DNA of 64,000 bases from Chlorops oryzae (GCA_020466095.1 CM035806.1:9541714-9605713); one strand, 5' to 3'; counted from the stretch's first letter, positions 48,847-60,778 are shown. The notes: a model not told the origin generated them from the sequence alone. Made by a program: numbers and translations.

Positions 48847-49256
48847 TTTAAAATGCATCGTACAAGTCTGTGTTTAGATTAGAAACGATGCGACCAAGGC
48901 ACCGAACAACCATTCTAGTTCTAGCCATGAAAAATTGCGTGTCGAGATGCCGGGTTAAGCGCAATCACAAAATTAAAGCTGCCAGATTTCAGCATTGGTT
49001 CATCTTACAGCTGTTGTGTTACGAAGCAATACTTTTGGCTGACGTTAACACAATGTTAAAAATTGAATGAAAAACTACTTTTTGAAAACTTTAATGAACG
49101 CAACGAAAAAGCGTTAGATTTCGCGCTCAAACTAGCTCAGCGCTAAATAGAAGTTTTCGGGCCTCTCAAAAGCGCTAGATCTAACGCTCCTAATGCTGAA
49201 ATGAGCCCGAAGCTCTCAAACCCATGTTATAAGTGAGCCCCGAGCTGTATAAATCT

Positions 49257-49272
49257 TAGTTATAGGGAGCCC
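49257..49272 (+). promoter_or_regulatory. Shared upstream motif TAGTTATAGNGAGCCC (PinX1 copy)
   Basis: TAGTTATAGGGAGCCC, about 205 bases upstream of the PinX1-like start and in its sense direction. It sits in a local array with two weaker versions (GTTATAAGTGAGCCC at about 49226 and TTATAAGGAACCCC at about 49290). The segment aligns over about 110 bases with the one upstream of DCAF11. Confidence 0.6.
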
Positions 49273-49477
49273 CGAGCTGTTAAACCCATGTTATAAGGAA
49301 CCCCAGCTGAATCATCAAAATTTATCGTTTATCGTAAATCCAAAAATATCGTATCGTGAAAATAAATCGTTGCCATCGAGTCTTCAACGAGGTTGGTTTT
49401 GAAAAAAAGGTTGGTTTTCAAGAAAATTTGAATAGGAAAAGATTTTGCAAAATTACTCCATAAAGCCCGAAGTCAGG

Positions 49478-51249
49478 ATGTCCATGCTAGCCGAGCCAAG
49501 GAGAAGGAAGAACTATGTGCTGACACCGCGAGGGAAGCCACTCTATGATGGTAAGTTGATAAGATAGATTCAACTCATTCTAACACAAAAATAATAGATG
49601 ATTCAAGATTTGGGTGTAAAATGCTGCAAAAGATGGGCTGGACGAAGGGCAAGGGGCTTGGTGCAAAAGAGAGTGGTGAAGCCGATTTCGTGCGCGTCAA
49701 ACTGCGGAATAACCTAAGCGGCTTAGGCTTTGATTGTCGTGATGACCTATGGACTGAACACGAGAACGGTTTTAATGGGCTTTTGCAAACGTTAAATGGA
49801 AATGATAACGAAGAGCAACAGGAAACGGAAGTTCATGATATCGATCATTTTCAAACAACGGGATTCGGCTTCGAAACAGAGAAGAGCAAAAATAGCAAAC
49901 GCAAAACCATTTTGAGTGGGGAGTCATTAGAAGAGAAATCGAAGAAGAGTAAAGTGCGTGTTCATTATAAAAAATTTACGAAAAGCAAAGATCTATCACA
50001 ATACAGTACGAAAGATCTGGCAAATATATTTGGGAAAAGAACGTTTGAGGCAAATGAGCAACCCCAAAATGTAGTGGAAAGCCATGATGATAATGGATTG
50101 ACGGAGGAAAAATCGAACTCCATTCGTGATTACTTCAAAGAAAAAATGGAAAAACTAAAAAGAAAACAAAGTGATTTGACCAGTGATTTAATACCGGCTT
50201 GTCCTCAAGAGGGCGACAATAGAAGTGGAACATCAATAACAAACTATTTCAAAAGTAAAATGGACGAACGAAAATCTATGAAAAACGATCAAAATGATAA
50301 TATATTGGAAGAAGCCCAGGGTGAATGTGATGAAGTAACGATACGAGATAAAAGGAAAAAGAAAAAATCAAAAACGAACCGAAATCCTGATAAAGAACTG
50401 AATGATGATACCTTCTGTCCAATTGAAAATAAAACGAAGAAGCGAAGCACGCAGCGCAAAGGAAGCGGCGAAAAAGCAGAGTTAAACGAGAATGCAGAGA
50501 CTCAAAATGAGGAGCCAGCATTAAAAAAGCGTAAAAAAGACAAATTGAAAAAGAAAGAAATCGCAAAAGAAGAACTGTCGCCTGAAACCCACTTTTCAGT
50601 TGGAGAAAAAACGCGAACGGAAGAAAATGAAAATGAATGTAAGACTTTTGCCGACTCGAATCGATGCAAGTCGATAACAACTCCATGTGAAGAATCACAA
50701 ACAAGCAACATAGAGGATAGGATTCAAAATGAAAACGAAGCAGAAAATGTCGATTCAACAACAAAATCAAACAAATCTCTTTTTTTACCAAACTCATCGA
50801 AACAACTTCAGCAAGCTGCAGATCTCCAAGTCTGCGTTAAATTGATACCACAATCATTGATTAAATCGAAGAAAACAGCCATGGAGACCGAAAGTTATCA
50901 TGAAAAGCTGCAAGAATTCAACAACTACATTATATCATCTTATGCTGCTGAAAAATTTCGTCGAATCGATTTGGATAGCTTTCGAGGGTCGAACTTGAAA
51001 GACATAAATGGATACTCCTTTCACAAGGACACGAAGCTGAATATATCAAAAAATAGCAAAGACGAAAAACAAATTATTGCATTCTGGGAAGGATCGGTTA
51101 ATAAATACATTAGCTCAAAAAATAAGGAAGTACACGCAACAACCTCAAACATAAATGCCGCCGCCGCACAGCCAACAAAAACGAAAACTAAGAAAAAATA
51201 TTTCCAAAGAAATTACAAGCGCAAAAGTGCATTTAAACTGGGAATATAA
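49478..51249 (+). CDS. PinX1: PinX1-like G-patch protein
   Basis: Two exons (49478-49550, 49598-51249), 574 aa. The start MSMLAEPRRRK and the G-patch that follows the intron (DDSRFGCKMLQKMGWTKGKG ... LRNNLSGLGF, about residues 24-65) match PinX1, the nucleolar PIN2/TRF1-interacting protein and telomerase inhibitor that also acts in rRNA processing. DLWTEHENGFNGLLQTLN continues the conserved block. The remainder is Lys/Glu-rich and disordered, with two related SIRDYFKEKMEKLKRKQ / SITNYFKSKMDERKS blocks, several KKKK nuclear signals and a basic end. It is longer than the human protein (328 aa) because of the expanded charged tail. Drosophila uses other telomere maintenance, so a ribosome-biogenesis role is more likely in a fly. 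Confidence 0.92.
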
Positions 51250-51621
51250 TTTTTTTGTATATCGATCTTATAACATAATTTAAAAGTTTGTTGGACATAT
51301 CCGGCAATATCTATTCATTGCGTTATGTGATCGTATTTCAACTTTACGGCCAAAATGCCGCTTATTTTCAACTGTATAGAATTCAATTTCTTAATTTAAA
51401 GGAATCAAAAAACCACTGATTTCAGCACATTGCGCATTTTATATTGTATATTCATGCAATGCCGTGCAATTTGAACTACTTTCCCTTGGATATCTGCTTC
51501 AATTATGCGGAGACCCACGTATAAGAAAACAATTTCGTGGGTATTTTTAAATAATTTGCTTATTAAATACTTTGGTCTGTGGTCAGCTCAATGATTTTTA
51601 AATTTGTGTTTCAATATCCAA

Positions 51622-51627
51622 AATAAA
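51622..51627 (+). terminator. Polyadenylation hexamer for the PinX1-like gene
   Basis: AATAAA about 370 bases after the stop. Confidence 0.5.
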
Positions 51628-51737
51628 CCTTTGGACACTCGTCTGTTTTTAAGTAAAACGATAGCACGTCTTGGAAGACAACTAATATTTCATTAAGATT
51701 ACTTTTTTCTTAGCTTATATACATATATATATATATA

Positions 51738-51990
51738 TATCGCACCTTTGCTCCTAAACCGCCACAATTCAAAAAAAATTTTTAATCAATTTTTTATTTT
51801 CGACTACATTTTTCTGAAAGAAACCCAACACCTAGAAAATTTATGCTTATACGGATTGATGCAGAAGTCAATTAAGAATAATACAAGTTTAGAAAAAGAA
51901 TTATTTTTTACAAGTTTCAAATGAGAATGAATGATTGTTCCAGAAATGCGAAATTTTCAGTTGTACCGATTTAGTAGCAAGGGTGCGATA
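51738..51990 (+). mobile_element. TATCGCACC inverted-repeat element, copy 1
   Basis: 253 bp, ends TATCGCACC with arms of about 35 imperfect bases, set in a TA-rich flank. It is almost identical to 61734-61986 in the opposite orientation. Confidence 0.85.
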
Positions 51991-52001
51991 TATAGACATG
52001 T

Positions 52002-52122
52002 TCAGGCAAGCCCTAGAAATCGAATCCTCAAAAAAATTCGAAACAGCTTAAATTTTTATTGAAATCACATTGATTACGTTTTTTTTTTTTTTATTCGGAT
52101 TCGATTTCTAGAGTATGCCTGA
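52002..52122. repeat. Small foldback repeat
   Basis: TCAGGCAAGCCCTAGAAATCGAATCC is mirrored by GGATTCGATTTCTAGAGTATGCCTGA, with an A/T-rich centre. It directly follows the preceding element. Confidence 0.7.
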
Positions 52123-52426
52123 TTATGAAATTTCAATAGAAATAAATATACAGATTTCTATAGAATATCAGGTATCCCGATATCTTGTAAATTTCCTATT
52201 GAGTGCATCCTTAGTTTAAATGTAATGGTAATTAAGAACTCGATATCATAATTTGTATTTTTCCATGTGCACTTAGAACAATAAAGTTCTGAAGAATTAT
52301 TTTAAAACAGGGTGAAAAGGTAATTTTTTTACTCTGTGGGAAGAAAATACAAATTGAAACTGCCTTTATTTTAATCATTAAAAATAGTGATCAACTGACT
52401 TTAATATTTTTAGTGAAAAGTTAATC

Positions 52427-52800
52427 GGGGCTGTTATGGAAAGCGACACTGAATCAGATCAGAATCATAATTGAAATCAACATCGGTTTCAAATGGTTTT
52501 ATGAAAACGACACAATTTTGGTCTCTTCGAAGATTTCTAAATCGATTTTCGAAGATGGGAAAAACCCAAAAATGGAACAACTGTTTTGTTGTCATACAAA
52601 AGAATGAAGCAAAACCAAGAACTTTGTTAAAAATTACATCAGTCGTGGTGTTATAAAAAAAAAAATTAGTTCTGCAGTAACTGCGTTTTTGATGTTGCGA
52701 AATTTAGAAGAAGGAATGATCGAGAGAATTAGGCGAAGGATTACTACATTACTTTTGTCGGTGGGCATGCAGCATTTGACGACACCACGAGTTGTAGGTA
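52427..52800 (+). repeat. Left portion of the GGGGCTGTTATGGAAA element family, without SINE
   Basis: Starts GGGGCTGTTATGGAAAGCGACA and ends GACGACACCACGAGTTG, homologous to 57939-58460. It lacks the SINE found in that copy, so it serves as an approximate empty site. The rest of 51991-53413 holds no gene. Confidence 0.65.
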
Positions 52801-53325
52801 TCTTGTATTGAAGTCGAAAATCAAAGGTAGCTATTATTTAAAACAAACAAAACAACTTGAATCTAGATAACATTGTGATACCTTGTAATATATGAAATTC
52901 GAGTTAACTTTTCAAACTTTGTTAAATGCAGAATATAGAATAAAACTGGTTTTTACTTCAACTATTCATAATATCTCGAATTGGTATCATCTAATAGAGA
53001 TTGATCCGCAGATTTGATTTTGACACCAAAAACTTTTTAATCGATCTTTTACACATTTCTTTTTCCATTAAAATCATACATATATCGGTTTTTTTTTTTT
53101 TTTTTAGTAATCAAGGGAATCTAACTAATTTCGCTTAGCTGATTCCAAAGAAAGCCACGTTCAAATTTACTTTTGGATAGGTTTTGTTCATTAATATTAA
53201 ATTAGAGGACAAGAGTAAGATATTAAAATTTCTAAAAACTAAACGATGCCATGTGAATTATTATAATAATAATAATAATAACAATAATTAAAAAAAGGCA
53301 AACGAATAGCCTCCGTCGTAAAATG

Positions 53326-53331
53326 TTTATT
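53326..53331 (-). terminator. Polyadenylation hexamer for the DCAF11-like gene
   Basis: AATAAA on the minus strand, 83 bases after the stop. Confidence 0.6.
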
Positions 53332-53413
53332 ACCTTATTATAAGGATTAAAAGCTACATTATCCATGTTAAGCAATTTAGAATGATTTAGTCTAACAAAG
53401 AAGTACTTAACAA

Positions 53414-55552
53414 TTAAACCGAAAAAAAGGTCCAGTTTAGGTAATCACTACCATGGCTGATAAGGCTGTTATTGAGAAAATAAGAGAAAATAAAACGAAA
53501 TTTTTTTGGAGGAATTGCGCAAAAATACTCAACCCCATCTCTGTCGATTTCAGTAGCTATGCCTCTATTGTTTCGCCGCTCAATGCGACGCGAACGGCGT
53601 CGTTTGGTATTGTTGGAGTTTTCAGAACTTGTGCGTCTACCCAATGGATCAGGCTTGAATGTGTTGAGGTTTACATGGGAATCCCACTTGAAGGATAACG
53701 TAACAATATTCGATAATTTGGATAATGGGGTTCTTTGAATATGAACTTACAGAGCTTGATATAATTTCTGATCGAACTGGATGCCAATCGAGATCTCTAA
53801 CAATGTCTTTATGCCCGTGTATCGCCTCCTTGATGTGACCAGTTAGAACATCATAAACTGCATATCATAAAAAAAAAAAGGTTTTTTTTTTTTTTTTTAA
53901 ATATTGTTCTCCGAAAAGAACATAAGTGGAACTTACTTATAATGCGGCCCGTGCTGCAACCAGTGTAGATATAACGTTGTCCCGTTTGTTCCAATGGCGA
54001 GAATTTTGCACGAAGTAAGCTTTTTGTAACACGATGACCTCGATAAGTCATAACGCTTACATCGCCGTCCATGGGTGTTCGTGGGTTATAATCTAGGAAT
54101 AAACATTTTTATTTAGACATCTGTTTTACGAAGAATGGCGGGACCTACATTCTTGGGGAACTGTGTCCCAGCGATAGTCCCATTCAATGGCAGTTGCGTA
54201 AGAATATTTGTTCACCTTGCTACTAGGAGTCGGCATTCTAAGATCCCAGATCTTGATACTTTGATCTTTCGAATTACTGAGTACATAATTGCCATCGTTT
54301 CTCGAATCAATATATGTTACACCATCCAAATGTCCAAGGAAAACACCTGCTGGCTGAATTCTTCGGTTTAAACGAGGATCATCATTTGCCGTATTGGTGT
54401 TATTGCTAGCACAACGTATATCCCATAGCTTAACTGTCCCACTGTTACACCCACTAACGAACAAATTTGGATCTCTGTCAGTAACATAACTAACGGCATT
54501 TATATCGACAGTTACGCCAGTCTTTGTGCGAATAGATCGAACGTTGCGGGTTTCTAAGTCACAAATATAGACACAAGAACTACTACATCCGCCTAATAGG
54601 GTACCACCACACGGTGAGAATCGTATTGAAAATACAGCATTTCGATGTGGAGGAGTGCTCAAGTCATACCATTCCGCTTTTTCCACTTCTCCGGTCATAG
54701 GTATGACGAAAACTGAAACGAATAAGCAGAATAATTCATAAACACAACAAGAATTTTTCTATGATAATTGCCACCCACAGTAGTCCGACCAAGTTGAATA
54801 GGCAAAATACCGATCACAAGGACTAATATCTACATCCAAAATACTCCAGTTAACATCAGGGACACGCATTCGATGAACCAAATGGTATGTTCCTCTAGAT
54901 GCATCATATATGCGCAATATAGCATCTGTAAGTAAATTTTTAGAACCATATCGCATCAATTCTAATCTGAAAGCTAGACACACTAACCTTGGCTAGCCGT
55001 CAGCAGTTTACTTCCATCCCTATTGAAAGTGCTGACGAACATTTTCGACTCCAATGACATAAGACGCTTTTCTCTGTTATTTGGTACAAATAATGTGCGT
55101 ATGCGTCTTTGTTGGCTAGGAGTAAAAGAACCATTTGGGCATGCCTTAGAGACGGTACAATTTTCTCGCATCCGTATGCCTCGAATCAATGAGAAATTTT
55201 CATTGGGTAATGTGCATGTAGCGGAATATCCGCATAATGCTTTGATCTCCTTGTATAGCTTCGTGTGCTGAAATTACGACATAAATTGATTCATTGCATT
55301 GCGATCAATATTGCCATAAATTGGACTTACACAAAAAGTGCTTATATCCGGACGCTTCCGAATAATTGGCATGTCGGTTACTGCTGCACTTGAAGGTAAT
55401 CGCGCTACTCGTCCAAGTATTCCGCCAATAACTTCCGAAATATTTTCTTGCGTTATTTCTTCCACTAGGTCGGACGGAAGATCGGAGCCACTGCTATTAT
55501 TTTCATCAGTGGAATCATCTATTTCCACCTCGGATGTACTTCTATTGCCCAT
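53414..55552 (-). CDS. DCAF11: DCAF11/WDR23-like WD40 substrate receptor
   Basis: Seven minus-strand exons: 55331-55552, 54988-55267, 54779-54925, 54149-54712, 53937-54092, 53751-53857, 53414-53686. They join in phase to 582 aa. After an acidic N-terminus (DDSTDENNSSGSD) come WD40 blades. The blades VKLWDIRCA and SIKIWDLRM carry the WDxR boxes used to dock on DDB1 in CUL4 ubiquitin ligases. HLDGVTYIDSRNDGNYVLSN, WDYRWDTVP, VMTYRGHRV and YIYTGCSTGRI match DCAF11 blade by blade. Its human counterpart controls SKN-1/NRF2-type stress factors and histone mRNA processing. The C-terminal 60 residues after WDSHVNL are basic (KRRRSRRIERRNNRG) and may act as a nuclear signal. Confidence 0.92.
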
Positions 55553-55779
55553 TTCTACGATGACATACCTCGAAGCTATTTATTTATGCATATGCACTGG
55601 TCTGCTAGTCCAAGCACTTCTCTTTATTTTTATATTTGCAATCAAATTTGCCTTTTTTGTTTTTATTAAAAAAAAAAAAAATTTCGATGCTATTGAAACT
55701 TAAGCCCAAAATCCAATATTGCGAGAGCTAAAAGGGTAAATATAACTAGGGCTTCTTATAACATGGGTTTGACGCCTCG

Positions 55780-55795
55780 GGGCTCGCTATAACTA
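55780..55795 (-). promoter_or_regulatory. Shared upstream motif TAGTTATAGNGAGCCC (DCAF11 copy)
   Basis: Minus-strand TAGTTATAGCGAGCCC, about 230 bases upstream of the DCAF11 ATG and in its sense direction. Neighbouring GAGCTGTATAAATCT and AACCCATGTTATAAG phrases are shared with the PinX1 upstream region. Confidence 0.6.
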
Positions 55796-55949
55796 AGATT
55801 TATACAGCTCCGTGTTCCTCATAATTAAGCTTCAGCATTAGAAGCCGAAAAAATTTCTCTCGAGCGTAAACCGAAAAAATGTGGCATCACCGAAAATGTA
55901 GCTGGCAACACGTGCATAGAATTCACAAAGTCTATCGGTTAATATCGTT

Positions 55950-57850
55950 TTTTTTCACAGCACCATTGCCAGCCTCGTCCACAGCAACATTGTCAGAAAC
56001 ATTGCTAGCAACATTTTCAACAACATTGCCAGCAACTTGTCACAACATTGCCAGCAACGTTGTCAACCAACAGCAGCAGCAGCGTAGTAACAGCGCAGCA
56101 GCAGTGCAGTAGCAGCAGCAGTCCGCAGCGAAGTAGCAACTCACCAGCAGCCGCAGCGCAACCACAGCAGCAGCTGCAGCACAGTAGCAAAGCAGAAGTA
56201 GCGCAGTATCAGTACAGTCGCAGCAAGGTAGCAGCGCAGCGCAGTAGCAGCGCAGTGAACAACTCGGCAGTGTGAACAACACGGTAGTGTGAACATTTCA
56301 ATAGTGTAAACAGTTCGATAGTGTGAACGATTTGGTAGTTAAACAACTCGATAGTGTGAACAATTCGATAGTGTGAACAATTTGGTAGTGTGAACAAGTC
56401 GGTAATGTGATCAATTCGGTAGTGTGAACAAGTCGGTAATGTGATCAATTCGGTAGTGTGAACAATTCGGTAGTGTGAACAATTCGGTAGTGTGAACAAC
56501 TCGATAGTGTGAACAATTCGATAGTGTGAACAATTCGGTAGTGTGAACAAGTCGGTAATGTGAACAATTCGGTAGTGTGAACAAGTCGGTAATGTGAACA
56601 ATTCGGTAGTGTGAACAATTCGATAGTGTGAACAATTCGAAAGTTTGAAAAATACGATAGTGTGAACAATTCGGTAATGTGAACAATTCGGTAGTGTGAA
56701 CAATTCGGTAGTGTGAACAATTCGGTAATGTGAACAATTGTTAGTGTGAACAATTTGGTAGTGTGAACAATTCGGTAGTGTGAACAATTCGATAGTGTGA
56801 ACGATTTGGTAGTGTGAACAATTCGATAGTGTGAACAATTCGGTAATGTGAACAATATGGTAGTGTGAACAATTTGGTAGTGTGAAAAATTCGTTGGTGT
56901 GAACAATTTGGTAGTGTAACAATTCGATAGTGTGAACAATCCGGTAATTTGAACAATTCGGTAGTTTGAACATCGATAGTGTGAACAGATATCCGATGAA
57001 TCGAATTCGTTGTGATACGAACAATTCGATAGTGTGAACAATTTGTAATGTGAATACAATTCGGTAGTGTGAACAATTTCGTAGTGTGAACAATTCGTAG
57101 TGTGAACAATCGGTATGGAACAATTCGTAGTGTGAACAATTCGGTAATGATGTGAACAATTACGGTAGTGTGAACAATTCGTTAGTGTGAACAATTCGGT
57201 AGTGTGAACAATTCGGTATGTGAACAATTCGGTAATGTGAACAATTAGGTAGTGTGAACAATTCGGTATGTGAACAATTCGGTAGTGTGAACAATTCGGT
57301 AGTGTGAACAATTCGGTACTGTAAACAATTCGGTAATGAGAACAATACGGTAATGTGAACAATTTGGTAGTGTGAACAATTTGGTAGTGTGAACAATTCG
57401 GTATTGTGAACAATTCGGTAGCGTGAACAAATCGGTTATGTGAACAATACGGTAGCGTGAACAATTTGGTAATGTGACCAATCCGGTAATGTGAACAAAT
57501 CGGTAGTGTGAACAATTCGTTAGTGTGAACAATTCGATAGTGTGAACAATTTGGTAATTCGAACAAATCGGTTATGTGAACAGTTCGGTAGCGTGAACAA
57601 TTTGGTAGTGTGAACAATTTGGTAGTGTGAACAATTCGGTGCATCACTAGTTCACACTACCGAGTTGTTCACACAAACGAGTTGTTCACACTACCGAGTT
57701 GTTCACACTACCAAGTTGTTCACACTATCGAGTTGTTCGCTGTGATGCTACTGCGCTGCTTTTGTGCTGCTACTGCGCTGATGCTGCGCAATATTTCCAG
57801 CAACGTTGCGTGAAAATATTGCATGAAAATCTTGCGTGCAATATCTGCCA
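55950..57850. mobile_element. Foldback (FB-like) structure with CAG-rich arms and minisatellite core
   Basis: The left arm (about 56040-56280) has CAACGTTG, CAGCAG and GCGCAGTAGCAGCGCA phrases and then GAACAACTCGG units. The right arm (about 57650-57800) is its inverse: GTTCACACTACCGAG units, then TGCTACTGCGCTGC, then CAACGTTG. Between them lies a 17-bp tandem array. Inverted arms made of short tandem repeats are the hallmark of Foldback-type elements. No transposase is present. Confidence 0.65.
56266..57650. repeat. 17-bp minisatellite (GTGTGAACAATTCGGTA)n
   Basis: About 80 units of GTGTGAACAATTCGGTA with frequent CGGT/CGAT/TGGT variants and occasional one-base slips. The unit has no stop in any minus-strand frame, so it generates reading frames up to 400 codons with a 17-residue period in all three frames. 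I treat these as noncoding. Confidence 0.95.
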
Positions 57851-57938
57851 CCACCTGGTTAAATACACCTTGCTGCCAAATGTGTAAATGCCCCATCAGT
57901 TATACTTAGATGTCAAATAAAAACAAAAGACGAACAAT

Positions 57939-58884
57939 CGGGGCTGTTATGGAAACCGACACAGAATTGAATCAGAATCAGAATTGAAATCAATAAACTG
58001 TTTCAAATGGTGTTATGAAATAGACACAAGTGGGATTGTGGATTTGCGAAGCTGCATGAGTACCACTACAGTTTGATTTTTTCGAAGATAGCAAAATCGA
58101 CTTTCGGAGATAGGAAAACATGACACTTGAAAAAGCTATAAAGAATAAAACAAAAACTAGAATATGTGTTAAAAACTAGATCAATCTTGACGGCCGCCGT
58201 GGCTTAGTTGGCTGAGATGTTAAATTTCGATGCGACAAGCGCTGGGTTCAACTCCCAATTGGTTTTTTTTTTTTTTTGATTTCCCATTTCCGTATCACAA
58301 CGAACCGATGTGCGTTCTAAGTGCGTCACCTTTCGTGACTTTCACACTGTGGCGAAGTTTGCAAAAAGAAGTGAGCTAGAGAATCGGGTGGATGATTACA
58401 TCTTTTGTGGGTGGGTCTGCAAAATTTAACGACACCACGAGTTGCTGCCATAACAAGTCCACAAAGCGGTTTGTCCCGCTAAGTAACCTCCTTGGCCATG
58501 CCCGGTTGGTTTTCCATGACCTCAACTAGTATAGAAGTCTGAATCGCATTTTTATGCGTTCCCTTTAGTCAAAAACATAAAATACCAAAAAAAAAAATTA
58601 AGAAAATATATTCAAATAAAGTATTTACTTATATTTCTACTAAAAAAAAAAAACCAGCGGGGAAAAGTGAGCACACAATCTGCCGGACTAAAAGCTGCTT
58701 GTTTTAAATCAGACAATCAAATCAATAAATCTGTTTTTGTAACACCTAAAAAAAAAAAATACAAACCTGATTTCGAAAATGAAAACAGTTTCAAAACAGA
58801 TAGTCTGTTTCTATAACACCAAAACGAAAAATGTGTTGATTTCAAATCTGATTCTGACAATTGTCGGTTCTCATAAAACCCCCG
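57939..58884. mobile_element. CGGGGCTGTTAT-terminated element hosting a SINE
   Basis: The left end CGGGGCTGTTATGGAAACCGACA is mirrored by TGTCGGTTCTCATAAAACCCCCG on the right. GAATCAGAATTGAAATCAA and its complement sit inside each end. It is 946 bp, noncoding, and contains SINE copy C. Confidence 0.7.
58193..58352 (+). mobile_element. tRNA-derived SINE, copy C
   Basis: Head GCCGCCGTGGCTTAGTTGGCTGAG (A-box) and GGGTTCAACTCCC (B-box). A T-run follows, then the body TTTCCCATTTCCGTATCACAACG...CTAAGTGCGTCACC shared with copies A and B. Confidence 0.8.
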
Positions 58885-60277
58885 AATAGGATTTTTTGAT
58901 ATCGATTTTTATTTTCGGTTTCGTTTAGATTTCCAAATTTTTAAAATTTTTTTTTTATCTTAGATAAATTCCTGCCTGCGATAGTGCTCAAAGCAATGAC
59001 AAAGCCGTTATGATAGTTTTTAAATAGGAATTTCGTCTACCTACTGTATGCATTTACATATTTACTGCACACAATTTTTGCATTTCGTTTTTCCTTTACT
59101 GTTGCTTCGTATAACGCCATTTTAATGTCAATGCTACAATAGTTAAAAATTTCATGCAAATTATAGAGCAAACAATATAAATATCTCTCGAATATAAATC
59201 TACTATAGATTATAAATGAGTTCTCAATAAAAACTAAAAAAGTTTCATACCGAAAAGTCAAGTACATCGTTGACTGCACTCAATTTAAAGCTATTTTACT
59301 TATATGTATGTATGTATGTATAGCTAAAGGTAAGCTTTACAAAAATCAAAAAAATAAATTTACATACAAATATTGTTAGTTAAATGTATAACAGTTTCTA
59401 AATGCTATTGAGTACATATTTCGTTTGTTTTCGTTTAGCAGTATAAGAACGCCTTCAAACATCTTTTATGGAAAAAAAAAAATTCATTGATTTTAGATCT
59501 TCATGATATTCGTATGCGAACGATACAGAGGCATCTCTCATCTGCGGACAACCGTGTTCAGAGAATTTATGACCGCATATGAGCGATGTGAATATGTGAG
59601 AATGATGCTTATGGTATAAAGTAAGGACGATTAATTGTAAAAATGCAATCCCTTATGAATGATGGAGGGTTAACATGAACTTCTTCAAAAGTTTATTCCC
59701 AAAAATTGTTTTGTGTGTTCTGAATGGCGCTGTGTCAGTCTTAAGCTGAAATATCATAATTCTTTCGTAAAAATCAAAACAAGATTCGAACCATACAATG
59801 CTACAAGTGACACTTGATTATGGCGGGAAAAATCACCGAGACGGGCGAGGGGAGGTGGAAAAATTGTATGGAACATGCGACTTTCACCACACAGTTTTGA
59901 CATTCAACAAAAGCAATACAGCTGGAAAAAGTTTAGACTTTCACCAAAACGCGCGTACGTACAATGTCGTTATCACAGTCAAGAACAAATTTCAACTCCC
60001 CACAGCTAACAATCGTTTTCAGTCGCAATCATATCATATCGACTATTCTCTCTGTCGTATTTGCTCTTATGTATTCTTATCAAACCTACAAGAAAATTAA
60101 AAAAAAAAAAAAAAAATTAGGGTGTCACTTGCAGTATTGTATGATTCGAACTAATTGTTTTTTAAAAAATCCTATAAGCATCCAAATATTATCGTTATTT
60201 CAATAATATTAGGGGTCTTCCCTTAAACGTGTATTTGCCTGGAAAACTTCCAAAAATTCGTAAATCGAGAAGGCTTA
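58885..60277. other. Gene-free intergenic DNA
   Basis: AT-rich, with a short TATG repeat at about 59304-59322. The reading frames are not convincing. Nothing else is seen. Confidence 0.5.
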
Positions 60278-60734
60278 TAGGCCGTTTACATATGCCATTT
60301 TATTCGCGTTTTATCAACTTTGCCCGTTTTAGCACTAAAACAACTTAGATTTTTCCCGTTTTATCGTACAAAACTAAAACGAGAAACTTTCCTGTTTTAA
60401 TTTAAAACAAGTAGCTAAATAAGATAAATCCTGCTTATAACTGCTAAAAATATCGAAATCTGAGTGTCATCACTATAAAAATGCAAGACATATGGTAATT
60501 GAAATTTCTAATTTAAAAATTGTGAGGTTGTTTCCACAACCAATGTAGAAAACGAACACAATTTCAATAATTGCTTCTTATCTAAATAACAATATTCACT
60601 CATATTTCACGTGTTAAGCAAACAAAAGATAATTACAAAATGACGAAACGACATGTGCATATGTAAACACCCCGTTTTGACTTAGTCGTTTTAGCTTAAA
60701 CGAGTAGCGCTAAAACGTATATGTAAATGCCCTA
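60278..60734. mobile_element. TAGGSCRTTTACATAT element with TTA duplication
   Basis: 457 bp with ends TAGGCCGTTTACATAT and, inverted, ATATGTAAATGCCCTA, flanked by TTA on both sides. CGTTTTA phrases repeat inside both arms. A 3-bp TTA duplication fits PIF/Harbinger elements, but the assignment is tentative. Confidence 0.75.
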
Positions 60735-60778
60735 TTAGAAATTCATGAACGAAGTTTTGTATAAAAAATTTTTACCAT

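Noticed and set aside
56209..57647. Long minus-strand reading frames up to 400 residues
   Set aside because: They follow from a stop-free 17-base tandem repeat in every frame; no start context, splice signals or family.
56266..57650. Possible CRISPR array
   Set aside because: Units are directly adjacent with no unique spacers, and the context is an insect nuclear genome.
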